Below, one piece after another: positions 1 through 7,547 of a stretch of 9,002 bases of DNA. A program made the translations under genes and the position numbers. The stretch is from NCBI GenBank assembly GCA_900554085.1, contig USGA01000017.1:1-9002 (forward strand). The letters run 5' to 3'. The notes under the pieces were generated by a model, which was not told where the DNA came from, did no database searches, and worked only from the letters and a program-made list of their open reading frames with translations. Positions within the stretch are counted from its first letter, which is position 1; each line of letters begins with the position of its first letter. This DNA comes from an uncultured Clostridia bacterium. Its GTDB lineage: Bacteria; Bacillota; Clostridia; Christensenellales; CAG-917.

Positions 1-118
1 CCTTGAGGCCGCGGCGCATGGAACTTTCGGAAAGTTTTCCTTTCTTCCCGCCTATCGCCGCCGCAACCGCAATCAGTTCGGCAAAAGTCCTGTTTTCCCT
101 TCGTATTCCGCTTTTCAT
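1..118 (-). CDS. Unidentified ORF downstream of pgsA (5' part only)
   Basis: An ATG at 118 opens a frame that stays open for 39 codons to the window edge, so only the N-terminus is visible. The start lies 12 bp after the pgsA TAA and in the same frame as pgsA, with a modest purine-rich ribosome binding site (AGGG). Tight spacing and orientation make it the likely last visible gene of the ftsK-rimO-pgsA operon. The N-terminus is basic, followed by an Ala-rich helical stretch and then AAAIGGKKGKLSE. I do not recognise the family. In many Clostridia this position holds cinA, but the visible residues resemble neither the N-terminal MoCF-like domain of CinA nor its amidase domain, and they do not resemble the start of RecA. 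No function is assigned. Confidence 0.6.
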   Translation of the reverse strand, partial: MKSGIRRENRTFAELIAVAAAIGGKKGKLSESSMRRGLK

Positions 119-130
119 AGCCCTGCGGAC

Positions 131-817
131 TTACTTGTCCGCGCCCTCTTCCGAAGAGTCGTCCGCGACGCTCGCCGCCGCCTGCACGCTGCCGTCTTCT
201 TTCGGAGCGGATTTTGCGTTTGCCGCCGCGTCTGCGAGGACGTGTTTGTTCTTCACCATATAACGGAGCCCCGAATAGACGGTGAGCACCGCGCCGAGGT
301 AGAACACTATCTCGCCGATGTACATAATCACTTCGTGCACTCCTCCGAGAATGAGGAACGCCACGCCGACGTCAAGCAACACGGTTTTGATTTTGCCGTA
401 GATGTCCGCGGCGAGCACCAGCCCTTTGCTGGCGGCGATTGCGCGGAAAATGCTGACCGTGAGTTCGCGAGTGAGAATGAGCCCGCCGAGCAGGGCTATG
501 ACCAGCATATCGTACGGGAACACTCCTGCGGGAGCAAGGCTGAAGTCGCGGAAAAACACTATGAGGAACAGCATAACCACGATGACTATCTTGTCCGCGA
601 GCGGGTCGAGGAATTTGCCGAGCGCCGACACCGTACCGGTCTTTCTCGCGATGTGCCCGTCCACGAAATCGGTGGAGCAAAGCACGGCAAAAAGCACGCA
701 GGACGTAATGAGCAGAGGCAGATACAACGATTCCACCAGCATACCCGCTATATAAAGCGCCACTGTGGGCACTATAAGCACGATTCTTGCAATGGTAATC
801 TTAGTCGCTAAAGTCAT
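131..817 (-). CDS. pgsA: CDP-diacylglycerol–glycerol-3-phosphate 3-phosphatidyltransferase
   Basis: This integral membrane enzyme (228 aa) makes phosphatidylglycerol phosphate from CDP-diacylglycerol and glycerol-3-phosphate, the committed step to phosphatidylglycerol and cardiolipin. The CDP-alcohol phosphatidyltransferase signature is complete: D50, D53-G54, A57-R58, G67, D71 and D75 with canonical spacing, which supplies the metal- and CDP-binding acidic cluster. About six hydrophobic segments are visible (roughly residues 7-27, 31-51, 76-89, 104-119, 146-160 and 164-184). Residues from about 190 form a hydrophilic Ala/Glu/Asp-rich tail of some 40 residues, longer than the compact end typical of the family. 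The ATG overlaps the rimO stop codon (ATGA), and the upstream ribosome binding site is weak, so translational coupling to rimO is likely. The position after rimO supports PgsA over other CDP-alcohol transferases, although the motif alone does not fix the acceptor substrate. Confidence 0.94.
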   Translation of the reverse strand: MTLATKITIARIVLIVPTVALYIAGMLVESLYLPLLITSCVLFAVLCSTDFVDGHIARKTGTVSALGKFLDPLADKIVIVVMLFLIVFFRDFSLAPAGVFPYDMLVIALLGGLILTRELTVSIFRAIAASKGLVLAADIYGKIKTVLLDVGVAFLILGGVHEVIMYIGEIVFYLGAVLTVYSGLRYMVKNKHVLADAAANAKSAPKEDGSVQAAASVADDSSEEGADK

Positions 818-2118
818 ACCGTTTTTCCGATGAGGTCTATTCCGTCGGCGTCCGTGACCTCAACATTGTAATATTCGCCGATATCCACCGTGCCGTCCGA
901 TATGAAAAGCACCACGCTGTCGATGTCGGGCGCCTGCCTGTCGGTACGACCGTAGAAGCATTGTCTCTTGTAGTCTATGCCTTCGTACAGCACACGCAGA
1001 ATTTTGCCTTTCTGCGCTTTGGCGTTGCGGGTTATGACCGACTCTTCGACGGCTCGCAATTCCTTCGTGCGGGAGCGTATGACCACCTGCGGCAGATGAC
1101 CTTTCATTCTGTCCGCCGGAGTGCCCTCCTCGCGCGAATAACCGAATATACCCGCAAAATCAATTTCCGCCTCCGCAATGAAATCGCGCAGTTTCGCGTG
1201 CGCCTTTCTGCTCTCTCCGGGGAATCCCGATATGAAAGAGGTGCGCATCGTTATGCCTGCTTCCTTGACCTTGCGGACGAGTTCGCGCGTCTTTTGTTCG
1301 TCGGTGTGGCGATTCATACGTTTCAGCACTTCCGTGTCGACGTGCTGAAGCGGTATGTCTGCGTAACGGCACACCTTATCCTGCGTGGCGATGAACTCGA
1401 TGAGTTTATCGTCCACCATTTCCGGCTCGAGATACATCAGTCTTATTCTGTCGAACCCCAGACCGCAAAGTCCCTTTACCAGGGGAATCAGCCTGGGCTC
1501 TCCGTAGATATCCGTGCCGTATCTCGTCACGTCCTGCGCCACCAGTATAAGTTCCTTGACGCCGTCGTCGGCAAGCCTTTCCGCCTCTTTGAGCAGGTTC
1601 TCCTCCCTCTCGGAGCGGTATTTCCCGCGTATGGACGGAATGGCGCAGTAGGTGCAGTGGTTGGAACAACCTTCGGCGACTTTCAGATAGGCGTAGTGGT
1701 TGGGAGTGGTGACAATGCGCTCGGGATAATAGAGGTCGGCACCTTTGCAAAGCCCGTATTTTTCACCGCGCGCCGCGCTTTCCACGGCTTCGGCAATGTG
1801 GTCGTAATCGCCGATGCCGAGAAAAACGTCCACTTCGGGAAACCATTTGGCGAAATCGCCGTGATACCGTTCGGGGAAACAACCCGTCACGGCAATTCTG
1901 AGTTCGGGACGCCGCTCCTTGAGCGCCGCGACCGACAATATTTCGTTTATGGCTTCCTGTTGCGCTTCTTTAGTGAACGCGCAGGTGTTTATCACGATAA
2001 GGTCGGCGTCGTCCTCGGTGGGGACAATGGTATGTCCCGCCGCGGCAAGCCTCGCCAACATCTTTTCGGTGTCCACCCTGTTCTTATCGCACCCCAGGGA
2101 AATCGCTCCAATTTTCAT
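814..2118 (-). CDS. rimO: Ribosomal protein S12 methylthiotransferase RimO
   Basis: RimO is a cytoplasmic radical-SAM enzyme that adds a methylthio group to the beta carbon of a conserved Asp in ribosomal protein S12. The 434-aa product has the full family layout. The N-terminal UPF0004 domain carries cluster cysteines C10, C46 and C80. The radical-SAM domain carries C151-x3-C155-x2-C158 in EGCSNHCTYCAIPSIRGK. A C-terminal TRAM-like beta domain follows from about residue 370. Length and the LGCDKNRVD and SGFPGES blocks fit RimO better than the tRNA enzyme MiaB. The usual Pro after LGC is Asp here, a minor deviation. The start is supported by a GGAG at 2125-2128, 6 nt upstream. It lies 23 bp after ftsK and overlaps pgsA by 4 bp, so it is an internal gene of the ftsK operon. 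Confidence 0.96.
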   Translation of the reverse strand: MKIGAISLGCDKNRVDTEKMLARLAAAGHTIVPTEDDADLIVINTCAFTKEAQQEAINEILSVAALKERRPELRIAVTGCFPERYHGDFAKWFPEVDVFLGIGDYDHIAEAVESAARGEKYGLCKGADLYYPERIVTTPNHYAYLKVAEGCSNHCTYCAIPSIRGKYRSEREENLLKEAERLADDGVKELILVAQDVTRYGTDIYGEPRLIPLVKGLCGLGFDRIRLMYLEPEMVDDKLIEFIATQDKVCRYADIPLQHVDTEVLKRMNRHTDEQKTRELVRKVKEAGITMRTSFISGFPGESRKAHAKLRDFIAEAEIDFAGIFGYSREEGTPADRMKGHLPQVVIRSRTKELRAVEESVITRNAKAQKGKILRVLYEGIDYKRQCFYGRTDRQAPDIDSVVLFISDGTVDIGEYYNVEVTDADGIDLIGKTV

Positions 2119-2124
2119 CTGTGT

Positions 2125-2128
2125 CTCC
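2125..2128 (-). promoter_or_regulatory. rimO ribosome binding site
   Basis: GGAG, read on the minus strand, ends 6 nt before the rimO ATG. It lies inside the 23-bp gap after the ftsK stop and fixes the rimO start. Confidence 0.75.
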
Positions 2129-2141
2129 GTATTCTCCGCCC

Positions 2142-5100
2142 TTATTCTTCGCCGCCGTCTTCCTCGCCGCCGCCGTTTTCAAGCGCGTCGAGTTCTTCTT
2201 CGGAGATACACACGCGATGTTTCTTGGTCTCGGCGTCGTACTCGATAAGCCCCATATCTTTCATTATGTCGAAAATCTTTGCGGCTTTGGGGAAACCGAG
2301 ACTGAGTTTTCTCTGCATACTCGAAATGGTTATGGGCGTGCCGTCCAGCCCCATACGCACGGCGTCGAACACCTCGGGAGGCATCCCGCCCGCGCTCTTG
2401 CGGCCGCCGCTTCCTTTCTCCGCCCTCTTCTCCTCTTCGGGGTCGACGGGTTCCTTGAAAATGGCGTCCTTGACGGAACTGTCGTAAACGCTCTCGTTAT
2501 GAGACGTCACGAATTCCACGACCGACCTGATTTCGGGCGGGGAAATGTACGAACCCTGCATTCTTATGTTGGAAGTGAACTTGGGGTTGAGATAGAGAAG
2601 GTCGCCGTTGCCGAGCAACTTCTCCGCACCGCCCGCGTCGAGCACCGTACGGGAGTCCGGACCCGCCGTCACCCTGAACGCAATACGCGTCGGCAGGTTG
2701 TTCTTTATGGTGCCGCTTATAACGTCGACGGAGGGGCGCTGAGTGGCAAGAATAAGGTGAATGCCCATTGCGCGCGCCAGTCTCGCCAGCCTGTTTATGG
2801 CTTCCTCGACGGCTTTCTTGCCCTGCGCCATAAGGTCGGCGAGTTCGTCCACTATGATGACGATACGGGGCATCTTGGGATAGCCCAGTTTCTCGCAGTC
2901 GCGGTTGTAGTCGGCAATATCCGAATATTTGAGAGAGGACAGATAGGCGATTCGACGTTCCATTTCCGCAATCGCCCAGTTGAGCGCGCGTATGGCCTTG
3001 TCGACGTCGCAGACGATTTCGTCCAGCATAAGGTGCGGTATGCCCGCATACGCGCTGAACTCCACCCTCTTCGGGTCTATGAGAATCATTCTCAAATCTT
3101 CGGGAGACGCCTTGTACAGCAAACTTATGATAAGGCTGTTTATGCAACAACTTTTGCCCGCGCCTGTAGCGCCCGCGACAAGCATATGAGGCAGAGACGC
3201 CACGTCGCAGACGTAACTCTTGCCGTAAAGGTCGACGCCGAGAGCGAAAGTCGTGGGAGACGCCGCGTTGTTGAAGGCGGGCGACTGAATTATTTCGCTG
3301 AGGCGCACCATTCTGCGGTACTTGTTGGGGACTTCGATACCGACGGCGTTCTTGCCGGGGATAGGCGCGATGATACGCACGCTCTCCTCTTCCATACGCA
3401 TAGCGATATCGCTGTCGAGCGTGGTGATGTTGGACACTTTCGCGCCGCGCGGCATCTCCACTTTCAGCGTATACAGCGAGAAGGTGGGGCCGACCTGAAT
3501 GTCGGTGACTTCGCTCTGAATGTCAAAGAACGCCAAAGTGTCGCAAAGTTGCTTTTTCTTGGCTTCGTAATCCTCGTTCTGCGACACCGCCGGCTCGGGA
3601 GGCGCAAGCAGACTTATGGGCGGCGCCACGTAAGGTTTCTTGGGCGTCGCCTTTGAAATTTCCTGTTCGATATGAACCTGTTGCGCGCCCCTCGCCCCTT
3701 CGGGATTTTCGGTTTTGACGGCCGCACTGCGTTTTTCCACTCGCTCTTTGGCGGTGGCGGCGCGTTTGCGTTTTTCCGCCTCGAGTTGTTTGAGTTGGTC
3801 GGAGTCCTCTCCGCGGGCACGCGCTATTGCGGCGAATTGCTGCCGCGCGAACATCGATTGCTGTATGACCGCTCCGTCGCTCTTCGGGGATTCGGAGCCA
3901 GCGGCGGGTCTGCCCGCAACGGTACCCGACGCAGGTCCGGAGGGAGCGGAAGCGGACGCCGCACTCGCAGGCGCGGAAGGCGCGGGAGCGGGTTTCGCGG
4001 GAGAAGGTGCCGAGGCGGAACGGAAAACGTCCGCCGCCCTGCCGTCGGTGGGATTCTTTCTCGTGACTTCGCTTGCCGACCTGACTGCCGCTTCGAACGC
4101 CGCCGCCTTTGACGCGGGAGGAGCGGAAACGGAATTGTACGCGCTCGCCTCGGGCAACGCCTTGCCCTCGGGCGGAGCGGCTTTATCCTCGCCGGATATC
4201 GCCCTTGCCACGCTGCCGTGCAACCCCGCCATATTGGACGCGCTCTGCGGCGCGGTGGTTGCGGGTGCGGACGGAATCGCGGGCGCGCTCTGACGTTGAG
4301 CGGCGCGGGGCGACGCAGGCACTTCCCTGCGGGCGGGCTCCCCTCTCATACCGGTACCCGAAGAAAGGGGCGCCGTACCACCGCCGCTTGCGGGAGCGGC
4401 AGGAAGCGTCGGGCTGTTGTGCACGGGGTCGCCCGTCGCGGACATCTCGCCGAAGGTGCGCAATCTGTCGGATTTGAGGGCGTCAAACGAAGAATAACCG
4501 AGCGCAGCCGCACCGCGGGCGTTCGGGTCTCTGACAAAAGGTTTTTCTTCGCCGCCGGCGGGAGCGTCCGTCGGGTGCGTAGTATCCGCGTCACCGTAGC
4601 GCGCGCGGGCAAAATCGCGTGCGGAAGTGACTTCGTCGACGCCCAGTCTGCGGCGCAGTTCCTGTCTGCGCACGGGACCGAATGTCGCGCTGGGATTGCG
4701 CAAGGCGTCGTCGGGATTGGTCATAGTCCTGAAACGGGAATACGTCTCGTCGGAGGGCTCGGGCCCCATAAGTATGTCGCGCGCAAGTCTGCGGGAAGAA
4801 AATCTGTCCGCGGAGTCGGAGTGCGACTCGTCTGAAAAACGCATATCGTCTTCCATCTGCGCTGCCGAGTTGGGATAGAGCGGGTCGTATCCTTCCGCCC
4901 CTTTACCCGAACGGCGTTTGTTGCGGGAGGACATCGGGTCGCCTTCGACTTCCACCACATACAGCGAACCGCCGCCGTCCGCCCCGCCGTTAAAGTCGGT
5001 TATGGAAGGCTCGCGCTGTCTGTCCATACGGGAGCCCTTCCTGCGCTCGGGCTTGGGCTCTTTGGGCGCGGGGGTGTAGGACGTATAGGTGACGTCGCGT

Positions 5101-5597
5101 TTGATGGTGGGAATGAGAAAAACTATCACGAGCACGAAAAACGCCGCGCAAACCACTATGAGCGCGCCCACCGTGGTGATTGCGCGCATAAGCGGGAAGG
5201 AAATTATGCCGAGAAGCATTCCGCCCGCCGTATTCGTGCCGCGATAGCACGCGACGAGATAATCGCCGTAGCCGTTGTCGGGAAGATACGCCGAAGAGGA
5301 ATAGATGTGAAGCGCCCAGATTCCTATCAGCACCAGCACCGCGAGTTTGACAATCTTGGAGGGCGCCATTCTCACGCGGAAATTGAAGATAACGGCGACG
5401 GCTGCGACAATCAGTGCCAGCGTGTAGGCGTAATCGGCAAGCCCGAAGAACCCTAAAAGCACGTCGGATACCATTTCGCCCACTCCGCCGAAACCGCCGC
5501 AAATGCAGATGAACACAAAAAGCGACACAAGCAAAATAAGCACACCGAGTGCTATCCTGTTGCCCGTGCCGGCACGCGTGCGTCTGAGATCGTTCAT
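2142..5597 (-). CDS. ftsK: DNA translocase FtsK/SpoIIIE
   Basis: A septum-anchored ATP-driven double-stranded DNA pump that clears or segregates chromosomes during division (or sporulation, if the host sporulates). The 1151-aa protein has three parts. Residues 14-163 contain four or five membrane segments (about 14-35, 53-73, 81-103, and a long stretch 125-163 that may be one or two). Residues 165-650 form a very long, low-complexity linker rich in Ala, Pro, Ser and charged residues. Residues 655-1151 are the motor: alpha/beta RecA-like domains with Walker A GATGAGKS (809-816), Walker B IVIIVDEL (912-919) and ILATQRPSVDVISG (949-962), then a winged-helix gamma domain (about 1075-1140) that normally reads polar DNA motifs. 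The C-terminus is acidic. B. subtilis SpoIIIE is about 790 aa, so the extra length is nearly all linker, more like E. coli FtsK. The start is supported by GGAGAGG 4 nt upstream. It is the first gene of an operon with rimO and pgsA. FtsK and SpoIIIE cannot be told apart by sequence here. Confidence 0.97.
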   Translation of the reverse strand: MNDLRRTRAGTGNRIALGVLILLVSLFVFICICGGFGGVGEMVSDVLLGFFGLADYAYTLALIVAAVAVIFNFRVRMAPSKIVKLAVLVLIGIWALHIYSSSAYLPDNGYGDYLVACYRGTNTAGGMLLGIISFPLMRAITTVGALIVVCAAFFVLVIVFLIPTIKRDVTYTSYTPAPKEPKPERRKGSRMDRQREPSITDFNGGADGGGSLYVVEVEGDPMSSRNKRRSGKGAEGYDPLYPNSAAQMEDDMRFSDESHSDSADRFSSRRLARDILMGPEPSDETYSRFRTMTNPDDALRNPSATFGPVRRQELRRRLGVDEVTSARDFARARYGDADTTHPTDAPAGGEEKPFVRDPNARGAAALGYSSFDALKSDRLRTFGEMSATGDPVHNSPTLPAAPASGGGTAPLSSGTGMRGEPARREVPASPRAAQRQSAPAIPSAPATTAPQSASNMAGLHGSVARAISGEDKAAPPEGKALPEASAYNSVSAPPASKAAAFEAAVRSASEVTRKNPTDGRAADVFRSASAPSPAKPAPAPSAPASAASASAPSGPASGTVAGRPAAGSESPKSDGAVIQQSMFARQQFAAIARARGEDSDQLKQLEAEKRKRAATAKERVEKRSAAVKTENPEGARGAQQVHIEQEISKATPKKPYVAPPISLLAPPEPAVSQNEDYEAKKKQLCDTLAFFDIQSEVTDIQVGPTFSLYTLKVEMPRGAKVSNITTLDSDIAMRMEEESVRIIAPIPGKNAVGIEVPNKYRRMVRLSEIIQSPAFNNAASPTTFALGVDLYGKSYVCDVASLPHMLVAGATGAGKSCCINSLIISLLYKASPEDLRMILIDPKRVEFSAYAGIPHLMLDEIVCDVDKAIRALNWAIAEMERRIAYLSSLKYSDIADYNRDCEKLGYPKMPRIVIIVDELADLMAQGKKAVEEAINRLARLARAMGIHLILATQRPSVDVISGTIKNNLPTRIAFRVTAGPDSRTVLDAGGAEKLLGNGDLLYLNPKFTSNIRMQGSYISPPEIRSVVEFVTSHNESVYDSSVKDAIFKEPVDPEEEKRAEKGSGGRKSAGGMPPEVFDAVRMGLDGTPITISSMQRKLSLGFPKAAKIFDIMKDMGLIEYDAETKKHRVCISEEELDALENGGGEEDGGEE
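3650..5100 (-). other. Low-complexity linker-coding segment of ftsK
   Basis: This part of ftsK encodes roughly residues 166-650. From about 3890 to 4480 it is dominated by Ala, Pro, Ser and Gly codons (for example PSAPASAASASAPSGPASG at about 540-558), giving very GC-rich, quasi-repetitive DNA. Islands of ordinary composition interrupt it, notably RRLARDILMG (about 269-278) and a charged stretch at about 309-335 (RRQELRRRLGVDEV onward), and a Lys/Glu/Arg-rich probable helix at about 595-630. In known FtsK proteins the linker tethers the motor to the membrane domain and contacts divisome proteins; the role of these islands is not known to me. Confidence 0.7.
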
Positions 5598-5601
5598 ACT
5601 G

Positions 5602-5608
5602 CCTCTCC
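5602..5608 (-). promoter_or_regulatory. ftsK ribosome binding site
   Basis: GGAGAGG on the minus strand ends 4 nt before the ftsK ATG. It is a good Shine-Dalgarno match and confirms the start codon. A hairpin (5612-5627) lies only 3 nt upstream of it. Confidence 0.75.
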
Positions 5609-5611
5609 GTC

Positions 5612-5627
5612 GGCGGTCGGAACCGCC
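5612..5627 (-). promoter_or_regulatory. Hairpin in the ftsK mRNA leader
   Basis: A perfect inverted repeat, GGCGGT–TCCG–ACCGCC on the minus strand, gives a 6-bp stem with a four-base UCCG loop. It stands in the predicted leader of about 100 nt, immediately before the ftsK ribosome binding site. UCCG belongs to the stable UNCG loop class, although the closing pair is U-A rather than C-G. It could affect translation initiation or leader stability. Read on the plus strand it is followed by TTTT, but no plus-strand gene ends nearby. Confidence 0.45.
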
Positions 5628-5702
5628 TTTTGCCGTGAGGTTTCGCCCTGCCGCGCCTTCCGGACGCGAGGTCGCCTACCCCCACTTATAGTATTATTAT
5701 CA

Positions 5703-5731
5703 AGTATAGCACAGCAATATGTGTAATTCAA
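5703..5731 (-). promoter_or_regulatory. Sigma-A-type promoter for the ftsK-rimO-pgsA operon
   Basis: On the minus strand TTGAAT (5731-5726) and TATACT (5708-5703) are separated by 17 bp, and TG-C directly precedes the -10 hexamer (extended -10). The predicted transcription start is near 5696, giving a leader of about 100 nt before the ftsK ATG. The local sequence is AT-rich in an otherwise GC-rich window. No terminator is visible between the dUTPase stop and this promoter, so some read-through from the M16-dUTPase unit is possible. Confidence 0.7.
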
Positions 5732-5762
5732 GCGAAAATAAGCGTGCCCGCCCCACTCTCTT

Positions 5763-6254
5763 TCAGAGCGTGCCGTCGGCGCCTGTGCCGTCGGCGTTTT
5801 CGCGCCCCGAAAGTTCGTAACCGTGCTTGGCGGATTTGCCGTACTGCCGCTTGAAGTTCTCTTCGTTTTTCTTTATGTAACGCTCGAAAAGTTCCGCACT
5901 TCCCATACCGGAGCGGTTGCACATACCCACGAAAAAGTGAAGTATGTCGACGAGTTCCTCGCGCACGTTGTCAACGTTCACGGGACGGGGATTCTTCCAC
6001 CATTTGAAATTCACTTCGGCAATCAGTTCCGCCAGTTCGCTGAGCATAGCGAGGGTCTGTTTCTGTATCCATTCTTCGGGAGACACGTTTTCGAGCCCGC
6101 GGTTGCGCATAACGTCGGTGTCGAACTTTTCCTGCATAGCGAATATTATGTCCAACTTGTCCATTCCCGAAAAGTCCTCGTCGGCGAAATATTCGTTCGC
6201 GGGCAAACCGCCCTCCTGTTTTCCGCAAAGTTCCTTTGTGTTGTCCTTATCCAT
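5763..6254 (-). CDS. dUTP diphosphatase, all-alpha (MazG-like) type
   Basis: The 163-aa product matches the helical dUTPase family of Firmicutes and their phages, which hydrolyses dUTP to dUMP and diphosphate, keeping uracil out of DNA and supplying dUMP for thymidylate synthesis. The signature is clear: MDKLDIIFAMQEKFD (31-45), the acidic helix with E73, E76 and E80 followed by FKWWKNP, and E99/E100 to D103 in VREELVDILHFF, which together would bind Mg2+ and substrate. I chose ATG 6254 because GAGAGG lies 5 nt upstream. A longer frame from TTG 6281, which abuts the M16 stop, has no such support. Met31 (6164) is where many relatives begin, so the first 30 residues may be an extension or the start may be shorter. 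The C-terminus ends in a duplicated ADGT tail. It probably shares a transcript with the M16 gene 27 bp upstream. Confidence 0.87.
   Translation of the reverse strand: MDKDNTKELCGKQEGGLPANEYFADEDFSGMDKLDIIFAMQEKFDTDVMRNRGLENVSPEEWIQKQTLAMLSELAELIAEVNFKWWKNPRPVNVDNVREELVDILHFFVGMCNRSGMGSAELFERYIKKNEENFKRQYGKSAKHGYELSGRENADGTGADGTL
5770..5796. repeat. Short tandem duplication in the dUTPase 3' end
   Basis: Two perfect copies of gtgccgtcggcg lie at 5770-5781 and 5785-5796 with a 15-bp period. In frame they encode ADGT-G-ADGT at the extreme C-terminus, outside the conserved dUTPase core. This is a small in-frame expansion. Confidence 0.7.
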
Positions 6255-6259
6255 AAATA

Positions 6260-6265
6260 CCTCTC
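6260..6265 (-). promoter_or_regulatory. Ribosome binding site that fixes the dUTPase start
   Basis: GAGAGG on the minus strand is placed 5 nt before ATG 6254, favouring that start over the upstream TTG at 6281. Confidence 0.7.
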
Positions 6266-6281
6266 GCCGCAAAGGGCTCAA

Positions 6282-7541
6282 TCATACGTTTCTCATCATC
6301 GAAGCGATGTCAACGGTCTTCGCTCCGACAAAACTTGCCGCCATTTTTCCGAAGTCGAACACGTCCGCCGCCACACGCGCAATATCGTCCAATGTGACGG
6401 AATCGACGCTTTGTATCTGCAAATCGATGTCGTAAAGTTCATTTGTTGTGATTGCGTGCCTTCCGAAGGCTCTCATAGTGGAGGAGGTGCTCTCCTGTCC
6501 CAGCACCAGTCCCGTCTTCATCTGTTCCTTGCCTTTGAGCAGTTCTTCCTCGGTTATGTTCTCGGCAATCAACTTGTCGATTTCCTTCCTTATGGCGACG
6601 ACTGCGCGCTCCACGTTGGCGGGATTCACCGACGTGTAGATAATGAAACTACCGTTGTTTTCGTAGGAAGAGGGATAGCCGCTTATGCTGTAGCACAGCC
6701 CCAGTTTTTCACGCACGCTCTGGAAAAGACGGGAGGACATTTCCAGCCCGAACACCGCCGAAAGCACGTGCAGCACAACGTTGTCGAATGTGTTGTACGC
6801 CTTGCCCTCGAACGCAAACGCGAGGTGCGCCTGCTCTATCCTTTTTGTCTTGTGAATGAAACCGCCCGCGTGACAGGCCGTCGCAATGGGCTTCGAGGGG
6901 CTTTCCGCGCGGCTTCCCGCGAACGGGAATTTCTCTCGCACGATTTTTTCCGCTTCGTCCGAGGTGACGTTGCCAGAAACGGAAACGACTGTGTTCGACG
7001 GCACGTAAAATCTGTTCCTGTAGTCGTGCAGGTCTTCGGCAGTCAGCCCTTTCAGGCTTTCGCGTGTGCCCAGAATACGGTTGCCGAGAGGGTGTCCGTC
7101 GAAAAATGCGGCGGAAAGGTTGTCCAGACATATATCGTCGGGGGTGTCTTCCGCTTCGCTTATTTCCTCGAGGACGACTTTGCGTTCACGCTTGAGGTCG
7201 TCGGGGTCGAATTTCGGGTGCAGACAGATATCCGACAAAACGTCGAGACATTCCGCAAGGTGCGCGTCGCGCGAAAGGGTGTAAAAACAAGTGTGCGTTT
7301 TAGAGGTGTAGGCGTTTATCTGCGCGCCTATGGAATCGATGTCGTTGACGACGTCGAACACGCTGCGTCTGTCCGTACCCTTGAACACCATATGCTCTAT
7401 AAGGTGCGAAATGCCCGCCTGTGCGGGGGTCTCGTTTACGGAACCCGTTTTCACAAAAACACCCGCCGCAACAGAACGCACCGCGGGATTTTCGTTGACA
7501 ACGAGCCTCAGTCCGTCGTCCAGTTCAACCAATTTTCTCAT
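6282..7541 (-). CDS. M16 family zinc peptidase (YmxG/MlpA-like)
   Basis: This 419-aa protein is an insulinase/pitrilysin-type peptidase, related to mitochondrial processing peptidase beta. The inverted zinc motif HLIEH (H46, E49, H50) is intact, with the third ligand among E125/E126 in VVLEEISEAEDTP. The C-terminal half-domain carries REKLGLCYSISGYPSSYENN, the usual substrate-positioning R/Y block. Length and the early start of homology (ELDDGLRLVVNENPAVRSVAAGVFVKTGS) match the bacterial group next to pnp in Bacillus, where the family has been linked to regulation of protease expression, though its substrate is poorly defined. Homology begins within about six residues of Met1, leaving no room for a later start. 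No Shine-Dalgarno sequence precedes the ATG, and a consensus extended -10 ends 6 nt before it, so the mRNA is predicted to be leaderless. It is the first gene of a unit with the dUTPase and diverges from the deacetylase gene. Confidence 0.93.
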   Translation of the reverse strand: MRKLVELDDGLRLVVNENPAVRSVAAGVFVKTGSVNETPAQAGISHLIEHMVFKGTDRRSVFDVVNDIDSIGAQINAYTSKTHTCFYTLSRDAHLAECLDVLSDICLHPKFDPDDLKRERKVVLEEISEAEDTPDDICLDNLSAAFFDGHPLGNRILGTRESLKGLTAEDLHDYRNRFYVPSNTVVSVSGNVTSDEAEKIVREKFPFAGSRAESPSKPIATACHAGGFIHKTKRIEQAHLAFAFEGKAYNTFDNVVLHVLSAVFGLEMSSRLFQSVREKLGLCYSISGYPSSYENNGSFIIYTSVNPANVERAVVAIRKEIDKLIAENITEEELLKGKEQMKTGLVLGQESTSSTMRAFGRHAITTNELYDIDLQIQSVDSVTLDDIARVAADVFDFGKMAASFVGAKTVDIASMMRNV

Positions 7542-7547
7542 ACGGAT

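Noticed and set aside
961..3656. Two plus-strand frames of more than 500 codons opposite rimO and ftsK
   Set aside because: Both are complements of well-supported coding sequence with intact catalytic motifs. They overlap each other and have no domain-like content.
3890..4480. Tandem repeat or mobile element in the GC-rich stretch inside ftsK
   Set aside because: The DNA is quasi-repetitive because it encodes an Ala/Pro/Ser linker in frame. There are no inverted ends, no transposase and no exact long repeat units.
5612..5631. Plus-strand intrinsic terminator (hairpin followed by TTTT)
   Set aside because: No plus-strand gene ends upstream and the T run is only four bases. The hairpin is better explained as part of the ftsK leader on the other strand.
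6255..6281. TTG start at 6281 for the dUTPase
   Set aside because: It directly abuts the M16 stop codon with no dedicated ribosome binding site, whereas ATG 6254 has GAGAGG at ideal spacing. The extra nine residues match nothing in the family.
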